Positions 10,151-22,490 of a stretch of DNA of 64,000 bases are shown one piece after another; positions within the stretch are counted from its first letter, which is position 1; every line of letters starts with the position of its first letter. Made by a program: the position numbers and the translations under genes. The notes under the pieces are model-generated. The model saw only the letters and a list, made by a program, of their open reading frames with translations. It made no database searches and had not been told where the DNA came from. The stretch comes from Sipunculus nudus (lineage: Eukaryota > Annelida > Sipuncula > Golfingiida > Sipunculidae), in NCBI GenBank assembly GCA_026874595.1, contig CM049319.1:55729417-55793416 (forward strand). Reading direction: 5' to 3'.

Positions 10151-13100
10151 TTGTTAGAACAAATTCAAACACATGTTCCTGCTCCAGTGTGACAAATGTA
10201 ACACAGAGGAAAGAACGAATATCAGTAAATGTAATAAATGACTGTAATCAAGTGCAATGATCTATTTCACAACGTACCTTCAGTAATGAATGCAGTTTCT
10301 AAATAAATGCTGATTATGTATGTCTAGATTTCATTGCGTTCGGCAGCATTGGAAAAAAAACTATCGAGCGGAGAGAATTAAGTAAAACCATTATATAGGA
10401 GTAGTTGCGTATTGACTTGCAGGGGGTTATAACATAGTTTTATCTTTTTTTCATACAATATTTCCAATTATGTAATGATGATACAAAATGAACTTTCCAC
10501 TATCTCTTTATCGGCGAGTTTTCTGTCGGAATTGTTTGTGTTAAATTGAAAAAACTCATATAACCGACTCAATCTACTCAGTTTAACAGAATGCGTGTAT
10601 ATATATATATATAACCTGAAATCGATTTCAGATTACCATTGGGGGTTACATGAAATCGATTTCAGTTTAACCCGTTGGATTTCAGATGACCTCTACAAAA
10701 CATTTGTTTCCTTATGCTTAAATTCATATAATTTAGTATGAATCGGTGTATATATAATGTTTTCATGTGATGTTTCATTCACTTTTATTAGAGTCAATAT
10801 AAATATAATTAACAACATAATTAATATTTTGCGACATTTTTGTTTTCAAAGATTGATTCAATATTTTGAACCTCGTTTCTGTCACTTTTTTTTAAAATAA
10901 TGTATCATGATTTAAAGGCATTAAAATTTATCCTTTAGTTAAATCAGTGAAAGGGTAATCTGAACAGTGGGGGGAGGGGGGTAACCTTAAATTAGGTTCA
11001 GACTACCCCGGGGTTAATGTGATATCGAATCCAGATCACCCGTGGGTAACCTGATATAGGGATAAACTGAAGTCTTTACATTGGGCATGAAAACACTCTG
11101 TCTTATGCCCGTAACCTTTAATATAATTGGGAAACGTTGACCTCTACAGGAAAAGCAGTATATGTTTAACTAATAATTATCAGCTATATAGGCAACAGAA
11201 TGACAACGACGTTAAAGGCGTGATTAACGATATTCCTATTTATAAGAGATTCTATTCAAAGTAATTACGGGGCTTGGTATACAGCTGAAAAAGTTTGTTT
11301 ACATGTCGACACCATGTCATTCACCCCACATATGTCACAGATGGCTACATAGATCCCCCCTTTCCCGACACGGGTCCAACGTCATCCGCTTAATTGACGA
11401 CCCCAAATGTTGACCGGGGAGGGATCAGCCCCACCCACTGTCACTTCGAGTATCCACCCTAGTGTCCACCCAACCATGCTGGTCTATAGGAAGTGGACAC
11501 TTTAATGACCAGCACACACGTGACGTCACGGACCATAACACGGCAAAGAGTAATTAGCTGGTTTATAGCTGCTTGACCGGCATGATTTCGAATGTCACAT
11601 AATGAAATCTTATGTCCGCTCTAATATAGTTAAGCATGGTTAACCCAATTAACTTTATTAATGTAATAAGCAAATTTGAATTACGACGATATACTATTCT
11701 GATCAGGTCAAATCTTAAGGTAAACATCATACATTCCGTGAAAAAAAGGTGCAGTTCAAGATATATGGGAGGACTTGGCGGATATATTATCTATCATATC
11801 ATGGGCTTCTTAAAATGGTATTATCCTCTTATAAACTTTAAGGGAACGTTAATACTTAAAGATTGTTTTCACATTTTGTAATTTCTCCATTAAGACAAGA
11901 GTTTCTTCGTTAAGACAACATACCTCATTCCATAGAGATTGATGTATATAGTTAACTTTCTTTTTGATAAAGCTACCTTTGTTTCAACACAATAACTTCT
12001 TTTGATAAACCGTAATGCACCGTTAATTTTACAAATTGTGTAGTATATTCATAATATTTCATTTTAATTAACAATTTGTCTGTGCTGTTATTAAAAATTA
12101 TTATCACTCTGTGAACAGAGTGACAACAGAGTGAAAACAAGTATACCGCGTGAACCTTAGCTTATATAGCTTATTTTCATATAACCAGTCAACGGCGGTA
12201 TTTCACTATAATTCCTATATATTAACGTGAACTGGACAAAGCATGTTCCGTGCTCCAATAAAATGTTCGGTACAGACTATTATAACGCTTCCCAGTCATT
12301 TTGAAGAGAACATCTATGCAATCTAATGTTTTTTTTTCAGAATTTTTTCCCTCCAAAAACTAAATATAGTATAGTGTGCTTTTTGAACACCAAGGGGCAT
12401 AAATTACTTAAGGATAATTGTAAAATTTGTGTAAAGTAATTAAGATATACACTTTTTTTTAAATATAGGTAGAAAATGAATGATTGAAAAATTACGTTGG
12501 CAAATAAATTATTTTTTTTACTAGTGCTGCTTGCGAGAGTTCAAATTTGTGAACTGAATGGCTTAAAAAAAAAGTGGATATATAACGCATTATTTGAGCG
12601 GCCGCATCGAAACAGGTTAATTGTAACAATATGATCTAACTGGTGACGTCATTTTCAGTTCCACCTGCCCGCGTGTCCCCGTGTGGTTGTCAGACATGAT
12701 ATTTAACCCTTGATCAGACACGGAACACGCAGGGGATGGCAGAAATAGCCGTCCCGTCTGCTGACACGCCGTGACGTGATTGTCTATTTTCTGCGCATGA
12801 CCATTCACGGCACCGGGGAGATCCGGGAACCAGCCAAAGCACGCTGACTCGTCATTTTCGAGTCATTGCGGTACAAAAGCCGCTGGTTCCGCCTCATTGA
12901 ACAAACCCACACGAAGTCACCGCAAAATGGCGCTTGTCGGTAAACACGCGAGAATGAAACTGGTGTTCTGGGACTTCATTAGGGATATTCCTGCGCGCTG
13001 ACGCATAAACCGGAAAAATCACCTGTTCTGGTTAGCATTTAAAGTCTGTGGGGCCTCATGCGGAGGGGTATCACTTATCACGCCTGTCTGATTCAATTAT

Positions 13101-13170
13101 TATGTAATAACTGACCATGTTTCCTGGTTACTTAGAGGGTCTATATGATGAATAACTCACGAATTATAGT
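10151..13170. other. Single-copy non-coding region
   Basis: No gene or element is supported. There is a pair of ATCGATTTCAG-containing words at about 10620-10665, a G run near 10970, an E-box/CRE composite ACACGTGACGTCAC at about 11516-11529, and a second GTGACGTCA at about 12643. The GC-richer stretch 12640-13080 could be regulatory or contain a first exon, but I cannot place splice sites with confidence. Confidence 0.25.
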
Positions 13171-13177
13171 GCTTACA

Positions 13178-13179
13178 TA

Positions 13180-13254
<75 letters not shown>

Positions 13255-13338
13255 TGCTATAACAGCAATAAAAATAATAATAATTATAATAATAATAATA
13301 ATAATAATAATAATTGCCATAACAGCAATAATAATAAT

Positions 13339-13402
<64 letters not shown>

Positions 13403-13420
13403 GAAACAACAATAATAATG

Positions 13421-13453
<33 letters not shown>

Positions 13454-13470
13454 GTAATAATTATAATAAT
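13178..13470. repeat. (AAT)n microsatellite with inverted-repeat interruptions
   Basis: About 290 bp of AAT trinucleotides. The array is broken by two near-identical insertions, ATTGCTATAACAGCAAT (13253-13269) and ATTGCCATAACAGCAAT (13313-13329), each able to form a 6-bp stem, and later by a short GGAAACAAC interruption. Confidence 0.95.
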
Positions 13471-13639
13471 ACAAAAGCAACAATGACATAACTACCAGCA
13501 ATAATTATGCTCACAATAATTGAACAAGTTAATGTAATTACATGTAATATGCATACTTATGACAATGATAATACATCAAATTATCATTGTATCGAACTAG
13601 CTTGAGTCAAAGTGGGCTATGAGAGTGGGTTGTAGTTGC

Positions 13640-13735
13640 CCGTCTAAGGCCGGTGGTTTTCTCCGGGTTCTCCGGTTTCGTTCACCTTTTAACAATACCG
13701 AACGCCACCACCTGAGCCATGGACAGTGCCTCGAT
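13640..13735. repeat. Dispersed repeat fragment with TTCTCCGGGTTCTCCGG
   Basis: The block CCGGTGGTTTTCTCCGGGTT followed by CTCCGGTTTCGTTCACC resembles a repeat core I know to be widespread in invertebrate genomes. Only about 100 bp is recognisable and no ends or target duplications are visible. Assignment to a transposon class is not possible from this copy. Confidence 0.45.
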
Positions 13736-14049
13736 TAGTTATAATAATTATTTGTATAATCCATGAAAGATAAATACGTTTATGCGTATAGCTTGAGTCA
13801 ACGACCTTCTTGCAGCTGAGCAATAGTATGACCCTGTGAAAACTAAAATTAGTTTTCTTTTATCAGACGACCGCATCTTTGAATGTCTCAAAAATAAAAA
13901 TTTAAAGAAAATGCATAAAATATTAAAAAAAATCAGTATACAGGAACTGATGAAACACTCCATGATGAATGAGCATGCAAAGAATCATTGTAATGAATGC
14001 ATTAGTTGTTCAGAAACTGGAGGTTTTGTATCAAATTTTTCATTATACT

Positions 14050-14250
14050 GAGGGGTATTTACAAGCTCTATAGCTCAAAGAATATGGGTAACAGAGACCT
14101 AATTTCAGGTTTCCAAAGATATTTTCCATGGACCTCCCTGGATGATAATATTAAAAGATTCTAGGCTGAATGGTTACGATTTTTGCCTAGTTAACGGACA
14201 GACGGACAAAGACTGATCATTATAGCTCAGAACGTCAACTGAGCTTAAAA
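14050..14250. mobile_element. Fragment of an AGCTCAG/GACGGACAGACGG-type element
   Basis: Contains TATAGCTCA, GAGACCTAATTTCAGGTTTC, ACGGACAGACGGACAAAG and finally TATAGCTCAGAACGTCAACTGAGCT. The closing words recall the termini of the larger element at 60017-62150. A similar ACCTAATTTTCAGG word occurs at about 63925. Truncated and diverged. Confidence 0.4.
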
Positions 14251-14946
14251 AACGCCTTGGGGTTTTTATCTTAATTTTCGATTAATTTGAAAATCTGCTT
14301 TAGATGTGCTGAAATAAACTATTTTGGTTAAATATTAAAATTAACTTAAAACGCTTATAAATTCAAACATATTTCTCCAAAACAAAGTTGGTTTTATCAA
14401 AATGTAGACAATCTTCTTAGCTTTCAGAAAATGTTTACTTTAGTGGTTATTAATGCATTGAATTGTTCAGTGCAAAGGAAAAACTGAAACAAAGTCAAGT
14501 CATTCGGGGTGGGGGGGGGGGGGGTCCTGCCACCTTAATAGACCAATGATCTACGCCCATTACCAAAGCATGTGCTAGTGAAACTGTTAATGTTACATGA
14601 GATGTAACTGCCTTGTTCGTTTGAACTAATATATATGCATATACATCGATATGAATCTACCATATATGTCCGTGCACGATATAATAAATTATTTATTGTA
14701 AACTATAACTTGATTAGCAAAATAAGCATATGTAAAATCATCGTTCTTTAAATAAGGCTAAGGCGTGTCATCGACGAAATCAGATAATTATAGGTCAATA
14801 CCTTTATCAAACAAGAACGATTATTTTTTCAATAAAGAGGTCATACACGAAAGACAAAATTAACCTATTATTTACAATTTAATAATTTAGGTACCATAGG
14901 CTTTAAACTTAAGATAATGTCACTGGTTAATTTTATTAAAACACGT

Positions 14947-15156
14947 CAGAAGCGGATCCGGGGGGGGGGGGGGGTTGGGCGGTCCCCCCCTTTTTCACCC
15001 GAAGCAACTTTTTTTAAGGGGTTTTAGACGTTATTTTGCGGCCTGGACCCCCCCCCCCCCCCCTTTTCCAGACGTGATGACCTTTTTTTTAGTATTTTCA
15101 TTAGTCCTCCTGGGTTGGAACCCCCCCCCTTTTCCTAAATCCTGGATCCGCCCCTG
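14947..15156. mobile_element. MITE with CAGAAGCGGATCC ends (copy 2, perfect 5-bp duplication)
   Basis: About 210 bp from CAGAAGCGGATCC to GGATCCGCCCCTG, flanked on each side by CACGT (14942-14946 and 15157-15161). It contains three long homopolymers: a G run after the left end, and C runs of about 15 and 9 in the interior. CAG...CTG ends with 5-bp duplications are compatible with a hAT5-like lineage. That classification is inference. Confidence 0.85.
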
Positions 15157-15351
15157 CACGTGTGACCTTGTGACGCCAGTTTAGGGAAACTAAGTATCGA
15201 CGTTACTATCAGCCCTGACACAGAACACATTTTTAGACAATGGGACATCGTCTGAACACTAATTTCCCACAATTTGATCTTTCAAATCCAAATAAATTAT
15301 AAATTTTCGGAGGTATTCAATAGTTACATGAATACATATATTAAAGTTATA

Positions 15352-15590
15352 GAGTTGCTGGCGTCATTATATATATTCACCTGGTTTTCATTCTCCGAAA
15401 TCTGATGTTTTATTGACACACGGTGCTCTACCATCATTGGTAGCAGCATATATATAGTCCTATAATATATGTATATGGATAAGTTAAGAATTGCTGGTAT
15501 CATAATATATACAAACCTCATTTTCAGTCTCCGATATCTTATGTTTTATAAACACACGGCGCTACCACCATTGGCAACAGTATATATACT
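15352..15590. repeat. Two-copy tandem duplication, ~137-bp period
   Basis: The segment from TTGCTGGCGTCATTATATAT (15354) to GGTAGCAGCATATATA recurs from TTGCTGGTATCATAATATAT (15491) to GGCAACAGTATATATA at about 75-80 percent identity. Both copies contain a GTTTTAT..ACACACGG block. There is no coding signal. Confidence 0.7.
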
Positions 15591-15659
15591 GTATGTACAT
15601 GTGTACAGATATGGCGTGTGCCTTTCTTATAACACGGCGCCTGCATACATGGCTACTTT

Positions 15660-16950
15660 AACAATATAGCGGCCTGAGGTATAAATGACAATGTATAGGG
15701 CCAGCTGTTTGTCTTACATATACACATGTTGTTGGGAAGGTACAAGTGGCCACTGTTTACGAACTTATCTCCGGTCAATAAATACAGAAGCCTTTAATAA
15801 GTCGAGGAGACAAAACGAGTCATTGGACACTAAGTGTGGCATTACAAAGCTTGTCACAGACAGCTGACGTAGGGCTAATATCAGCCCCATCTTGGTAGCT
15901 CGTAGGATAATGATGCCAGGGCGTTCAATAATATCAATTTATGGCAAAATTTATTCGTATGCTCGACAATAGATTCAAGCTACTATGAATTATTGAGAGT
16001 AGTGAGTCGGCAACAGCTGCATTGGACATGACTCCTGTCGTCTGCTCACGTGTTTCCCTCATCATCGACAAGGCCGTTCATAAGAACTACACATTCAATC
16101 GTTCCGTTATTTTATACGAAATTGAGGATGAGATTTAAATGACAACCCCGCATGGCTGCTGCCATACCCTGCGGTTCCCTAATAACTAAAATAGTATAAG
16201 AACTCACCCATTCAGCCGTTTCATTATTTGTACGAAACTAAATATGCAAACTGATTTTCGTCTCATAACAAAATAGGCCATTAATAAAAAGTCTTTATTC
16301 AACCGTCCCATTATTCTATACGAAAATCCTCAAGAAATTAAAACTGAAGGAGACCTCTCATTCACAAAACATACGAAACTGTCGTAAGAATCGGAATAAC
16401 GCTCTTTTCCCGTTAAAGGTAAATATACCGGCGTATTCTGAGTCGGTATATTAGGTTCGATTGAATATGCCTACTAGCGCTGGTCCTCCACCTAATATAT
16501 ACATCGTGGCTATTTTGTAGATTCCTATAAAAATAATACAACGCACTTTAAAATTGTACCTAGTCTTATTTTCTTGAATTTTCCAAAATACTTTAAAATA
16601 TCGTCCCTACTGTTTATACGCTAAGACTTGAACTGTTCAAAAGCGTCCCCTTCAACATGCTGATAAATCCTGAAAGGGAAATTATCATCCAGATTCCGGG
16701 GCCACATTTCCATGACACAAGCCAGGGAATAAGGATTGCAAATGAGAACGTACATGTATACGAAGTTATTTAACGACATTTCTGTGTGTTTTGCGAAAGT
16801 CATTAATCAAACCGATGGAAGCTCCGCCGAACACATGTCACCAAGGATACACTAAGAGCGATAATAAGGGAAGAAGGGATGCGATCCACCTAAAGAAAGA
16901 TACTGAATTTACATTGATGACATTAAATCTGCACCGGACTTCCTAGATAT
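15660..16950. other. Single-copy non-coding region
   Basis: No gene or repeat recognised. The sequence is of moderate complexity with scattered ACGAAA words. The short open frames present have no family features. Confidence 0.3.
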
Positions 16951-16966
16951 GTCCTCATACCCAAAC

Positions 16967-17446
16967 CAGTGGTGTAGGACTGGAGCCCGGACTTGAGTCC
17001 ACTGTTTTTAGGGGCTCGGACTTTGACTCGAGGGCCCTGGACTCTGACTTTTACTCGGACTCGGAGATAAGGACTCCAGAAATCAGGCCAAGTCCATCTG
17101 GAGTCCAATAGAAAAGTACTATGTCACATATTATAAAGACTTGTGTATATGTGGGAACTACGAACAGAATATTACAAAATAATAACACAATATGCACCAG
17201 ACTCTGCTAAGCATTCAGAGCTATTAGAGTAATAAACCATTATGGTAAAAGCATGTGTTAAAAAACCTAAAAATGTACGTGATAATCTGATTTTTCCATT
17301 TTTAATTGCTTTTAAGGATTTTTGTATTGGACTCGGACTTGGACTCGTGTTCTGAAAGACTCAATTGAGGTGGACTTGGACTCGAGCCTCAAGGACTGGG
17401 ACTTTGACACGATTACCCGGATGGTGTGGACTCGACTACATCACTT
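16967..17446. mobile_element. Non-autonomous hAT element, GACTTGGACTC family (best copy)
   Basis: Starts CAGTGGTGTAG and ends CTACATCACTT, inverted ends matching at 9 of 11 positions. Flanking 8-mers are ACCCAAAC (16959-16966) and ATCCAAAC (17447-17454), 7 of 8 identical, as for hAT insertions. Both ends are filled with alternating GGACTTGGACTCGG words, with an AT-rich centre containing ACAATATGCACCAGACTCTG. Relatives lie at about 9266-10150, 22010-22490, 28563-28830, 32886-33319 and 45160-45270. Confidence 0.85.
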
Positions 17447-17454
17447 ATCCAAAC

Positions 17455-19440
17455 CAATAGTCCCACTGCATTTGTGAAAATCCGTCGCAAACATGTTTTA
17501 ACCATAAAAAGGCAAACTAATGCGGAAGAAAACTTCACCACCAGGGGGTAAAGAAATTGGCCCGATGGTAAGTGAATTCCGGATCCCGGTAATCTGCAAT
17601 AATCAGCTGGATCATCCATACGGCGTATTTAATTACCATAGGCAGCGGGACACGGACAGATTTGTAACCAGTGAACTTTAATATAAATGGGAGAATGCCC
17701 TTAATAAAGCACGATGGCTGACCAGGAAGGATTAAGTATCTGTTATTGAAAGGTCGTTGACGATCCCGAGAATGAAATTAGCTTCGAGTGGAGATCGTCC
17801 CCGTTGATTAGGCTATTAACTATTCCGCACAATACTTTATAACATCAATTTTCAATACAGTGTCCAATTTATGCATGATAATTCCAACAGAGAATAAAAA
17901 TAATAAAAATACGATTACACGCAATTGCTTTTATCCAAAATCTGAATGATTAGTCAAGTTTTCAAATACATTATCTGTTTTATGCAAAAAAATTTCAAAT
18001 GAGTATTGAATGATAAAAAAGACGAAATAATATACCATTTCCTAAAACAGTTTGACCCAAACATTTGTTAGATTGGTTCGATTTGAAATACGATTTCAGG
18101 TAATACATGATAACCCCGAGAAAAATAAAATAACAAAACTGCGGTTTCTGGAGGGTCCTTTATTCTTTAAGCAGTGAAATTAATTAATTCCTAATTATTG
18201 ATATATTTATAATTTGTTATATTTATGCAATTAGAAATTAAGAATTGAGTAGTTTACAGTTAAATTTATCATTATCAAAGAACTACGTCGAGTGAATATG
18301 TTGCAGATAGAGATCAATAGAGTGGATCCAGCCGGAGAAACATTTTAAATGGGCTTGTTCCGATATCTGATACATGCACAGGGCTAATTGAATATGGATT
18401 TTTATCATCAATGGCAACAAATCTATTTGTACATGGTGAAATGAAATTTCACTTGCATGGATCCCCTTCAAAGTTGAGGGAAATTTGGGGGAAGGGACAC
18501 ATTTAATAATTTAAAACTTGATTCTCAAGTGTTCTTAATGCACAGCCAATTTTTTAATATCTCTCTTGTGTCCATTAAATATTCATATCCCTGAAGAAAA
18601 TAAAATGTTTAAAAACAGACTCTGAAAACTTATCCCAACAGCTTCATGATGAGGTTTACATTTAAAAAAAAACCGTGGGAAGATTTTTTTTTTTTATAAA
18701 TTTTAAATTTTTATAATTGGATATTAGATTTTATTTCTCTTGTAATTAAAATTGATAGGGGTGCGCCCCCTTCGTAAATACAAGAGGGCTTATGCCAGAT
18801 ATGGTCTTCAGGCCGCGATCAGGTGCTTCGAACAGCAACCAGACGCCGCAGAAAGGTATAAGATACTGGAGAATCTTTGGCATGCCGCCACAGTGCTGGA
18901 TTCACCATACGGATGAAAACAGGCTAGCCGCACGGATTTTTTTTCAGCAGAGAATTTGTCATCAGATTATGTACATTACTTTGTAAATTTTGCTTTATAT
19001 ATATTTGTTCAATTTGTACATTTAAATTGTAATGTTTTTCATTTTATATATATGTTCATTATGTAGTAAACACGTTTTATTTGATATTTCTTTTTGTTCT
19101 TTTTGGACTAATGTTCACGTGTTTGCGTGTGCTTTTATAATTTTTTTTTTCAAATATTTTACGTCCCAAGACTGGTATTGTGAATAATTATAAATCTTTC
19201 ACGTTCCAAGACTGGTAATATTAATATATCAGACGAAATAATCTACCACTAATTAAAAAAAAATCCAACTCGATGTCCCTTGGGTCCCAGTGCAATTAAT
19301 TTAAACCGTCGAATATAAAGGCAACAAGAATATACATAACACTGCATATAATATAAAAGATGTCGCTAGTAAGAATCGTTTACAAACTTACACTATTCAT
19401 TACCTACATTACAGAAAAACCCGAAAGAATTTTCATATAA
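17455..19440. other. Single-copy non-coding region
   Basis: No gene recognised. A GC-richer island at about 18760-18930 within AT-rich DNA holds an open frame (18792-18986) without recognisable features. The rest is AT-rich with homopolymer T and A tracts. Confidence 0.3.
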
Positions 19441-19454
19441 TTCCGTATCTGTAC

Positions 19455-20038
19455 TAGCCGTGACAACCCGACTCATGACATTAGGCAATCGGATTATTGG
19501 GCTGGTAAGCCTACTCGAGTCGTGATACTAGTAATATCGAGGAATATATCGCAGTGGTCTTGCGTCATGTTGCATTCATATTGTGTTGAACGGCCCATCA
19601 TCTCAATATTATGCTTAGAATTGTGAATTTACACAATAGTAAATATGTCAGCTCACAACCAAAACTGAAACACCGTCTCCATGGACATGGATCATTTCCT
19701 TGATCGCCTGCATTGCCTGCGTCCTGTAACCCGTGCGAGCCTTGCTTGTGTTCATGCGGTCATAAATTCAACAAACATGCCGAGGAGTTTACCAATGTTC
19801 TGGTTTAAAACGGAACTTTTCTGGCTCATGTTTGGTATTATTAGAAAGTACACCAAAAAAGAGCCAACGATTACCTTGGTTAATGTTGATTAACAGTGAA
19901 CCCGTAGGCCATGAAACGTTGTCAGAAATGACGAAAATATTTGCATCTTCTTAAGGCCTTATAATGCGTTCCTCAGATTTAGATGACACTCTGCCACCAG
20001 TAATCTTGTCGTAATGCCAGAGGGTCGATATGACGCTA
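19455..20038. mobile_element. MULE-like non-autonomous element with 9-bp target duplication
   Basis: The 584-bp element begins TAGCCGTGAC and ends TGACGCTA. It is flanked by the identical 9-mer TATCTGTAC (19446-19454 and 20039-20047). Exact 9-bp duplications suggest the Mutator/MULE superfamily, although the inverted ends are short. The interior includes GAAACACCGTCTCCATGGAC and ATTATTAGAAAGTACACCAA, shared with copies at 34748, 35409 and, diverged, 45951. The small open frames inside are not conserved between copies. Confidence 0.8.
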
Positions 20039-20485
20039 TATCTGTACCACAGTTAATGGCAAAGTATTCTAGCACTTTCTGTATAATGCAGTGTTATTTT
20101 AATAAAATCGTGGAGACTCTCTTCTCAAAAACTCGATAACAAGAAGAATAATAAAAAGACAATCATTAAAAACAATACATTGACTCCAGCTCATTTGAAT
20201 GAGAGAGCAACATTTTTTTTCTTGCGAGTTATCTTTAGTTCCGTGTGCAGCCTCCAGATGGGAGCACTGGTGAAATATAAGAGTCCGTCATAGAACATTC
20301 TGAATCAGTTATGTACATATTGTGGTTTGTTTCATATTCGCAAGGTTCCATTTTCGCGAACTTACCAAACAGTATACTATCCAGAGGGTATGCATTATTA
20401 TATGAATTATCTGATAAGCGCTCAAAGTCTTCATAATTTTTAAGGTTACCAAATCAAATCAAACGAACTGAAATTTTCTCCATAA

Positions 20486-21045
20486 AGCCTCGGTCACAAC
20501 CCGCTGCGGTCACCGCACACCGTAGAGTACCGTACGGTTTTTCGGACAGCAGGATTACTTAAGCCTCGGTCACAACCCGCTGCGGTCATCGCATACCGTG
20601 GATCACCGTTCGGATTTTGAAAACGCTGGAATCCTTGTGCGGCCGACGTGAGGGAACGACAAGTTGTCTTCCTCATTCTCACGGCCTTCGCACGGTGAAG
20701 AAAGCTAACCCTGCAGGCGCCCCAAGTTAACCTTGCGGAAGCAAGATACCTTACGACAGCCGCCGCAGGTACGCCGTACGTCCCTCGGGTAGCCGAGTAG
20801 GCGTTAAAAATCGCACGGGCAGCATACGACATCCGTACGTCTACTGTACGGTGCCCGTACGGAGCCCGTAGATGGCTGCCTGACGCACGGCCGCCGCATC
20901 AACTTAAGCGCTTGCACTAAAGTCAGTTACGGTCGTTGCGGAGTCCCTGCGGCCTTCGAAAAACGCACGGTTTCCGTACGTCAACCGCACGGAATAGCCA
21001 AAAACACTCGCCGTACGGCGCCGTATCCCGGTTGTGACCGGTGCT
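20486..21045. mobile_element. GC-rich MITE with TAA flanks and duplicated left end
   Basis: Left end AGCCTCGGTCACAACCCG, right end CGGTTGTGACCGGTGCT, which are inverted repeats of each other. TAA lies outside both ends (20483-20485, 21046-21048). The left terminus is repeated about 77 bp further in (TTAAGCCTCGGTCACAACCC at about 20560), followed by the same GCTGCGGTCAYCGCAYACCG. The interior is far more GC-rich than its surroundings and full of CGTACGG/CCGTACG words. A three-base TAA duplication suggests PIF/Harbinger-like ends, as inference. Confidence 0.75.
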
Positions 21046-21907
21046 TAATAGGGAAGATAATATAAACGGTTTCATATTATTTGTGATATCAACCTTTTGA
21101 CTTTCGACGCTCAATGTGTAGATATCATACCTATCAATGAGGACACGAATAGAATACAACGGAGCCTCTCTTTACGAAGTTTTTTATTTTTCGCGATTTT
21201 TTTCCATTTTGCGACACTCGCGAATTTGAAACCCTCGCGAATAAAAGGCCAACTACAGTATATATAAATCCTAAAGCCCAGTAATCCGACATAAATATGA
21301 GATTGATATTACTTGTCGGATAATCAAGTCACGACTGTATATCCTATACGTTTCAAAACCAATCTATCTCGAGTTAAATTATATGTTCACATCTTGGTTG
21401 TACTAAACTGGACGATCGGTTGCCATGGCACACATCTACATATAGCTATACATCTGTATTTTACAACACAAGGTTGCCATCCTGTTAGGGGTACACATCT
21501 TAATGCTACAAAAGCACCCAAGCTTGCGGGAACATATCTATGCGTATCTAAGCACAGTTTAGATTCTTTTCGGTGTGGGTTAACGTCTATAACCAATTTT
21601 AGGTTGCCAGTCAGGTGCCCTGTGCGTTAAACACTTTGGCTCAAACAACCAAGCGCATAATAAACCGTATATATAGAATCGCAGTTGAGGAGAGTTTGGG
21701 GGGTGGAAAAAGAAAAAGGGATTTACGGTGGCTGACTGCAGCGCCATCTTTTGTTGGGAAGAGAAACTAAAGTGAAACGTTACTCGGACCGGATAAGCAT
21801 TTGAACTAAAACATATTGATGCTATGAACCGGAATGATTTTGTGTGCTCCGGGAACTCGAATATTTTTTATAACACCTAGACCAGAATTTGCAATATATT
21901 TATCGCA

Positions 21908-21945
21908 GCTGTTTGGTTGGTTGGTTGGTTGGGTTGGTTGGTTTG
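21908..21945. repeat. Short (TTGG)n tract
   Basis: Imperfect tetranucleotide run GTTTGGTTGGTTGGTTGG followed by TTGGGTTGGTTGG. Confidence 0.8.
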
Positions 21946-22009
21946 TTACATGGTTGGTGTGTATTTTGCTGGTCTCTTTACACCTTTACTCAATAGTAAG
22001 AACGGAGTT

Positions 22010-22490
22010 GTGTGATGTAGTTTGCCCCACATTAATCAAGTACGAGTGCAATTTCCTGACGTGCGAGTTCAGGTCGAGTCATTGTGATTTTGACTCCGAG
22101 TCTCAAGTCCGAGTCAAATTCAAATCTCATTATTAAAATGAATTAAAAAGGAAATTTTAGATTATCATGAGAATCTCCATGTCAGCTTACACATTTTTTT
22201 TCACGAATGTTTGATTACATTCAGCTCCCAGTGCAGAGCTAAAACCTCTCCTATACAGCATATTTTGGTAATATTCTGTTAGCAGTGTACTAATATGGTT
22301 GTCGCATAGGCATATAAGTCTTCATAGTTTGTGACAGAGTTTTAATATTTATGGATTGGACTCGAGATACATTGAGTCTGATTTCTTGAGTTCTTAACTC
22401 CGAGTCCAAGTCCGAATCTAATACCCTGAAGCCCAAGTCCACCAGTCCCTAAGGAAATGAACTCGAGTCCAAGTCAACGGAGATCAATTA
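22010..22490. mobile_element. GACTTGGACTC-family hAT element, diverged copy
   Basis: Begins near GTGTGATGTAG, then carries GACTCCGAGTCTCAAGTCCG blocks. An AT-rich centre follows, then CTCCGAGTCCAAGTCCGAAT and GAACTCGAGTCCAAGTCAAC. The composition and order match the element at 16967-17446 read in the opposite sense. The right terminus is too decayed to place and no target duplication is visible. Confidence 0.6.

Noticed and set aside
20494-20832. 112-codon minus-strand frame in GC-rich DNA
   Set aside because: It lies wholly in a MITE with inverted ends. GC-rich sequence lowers stop frequency.
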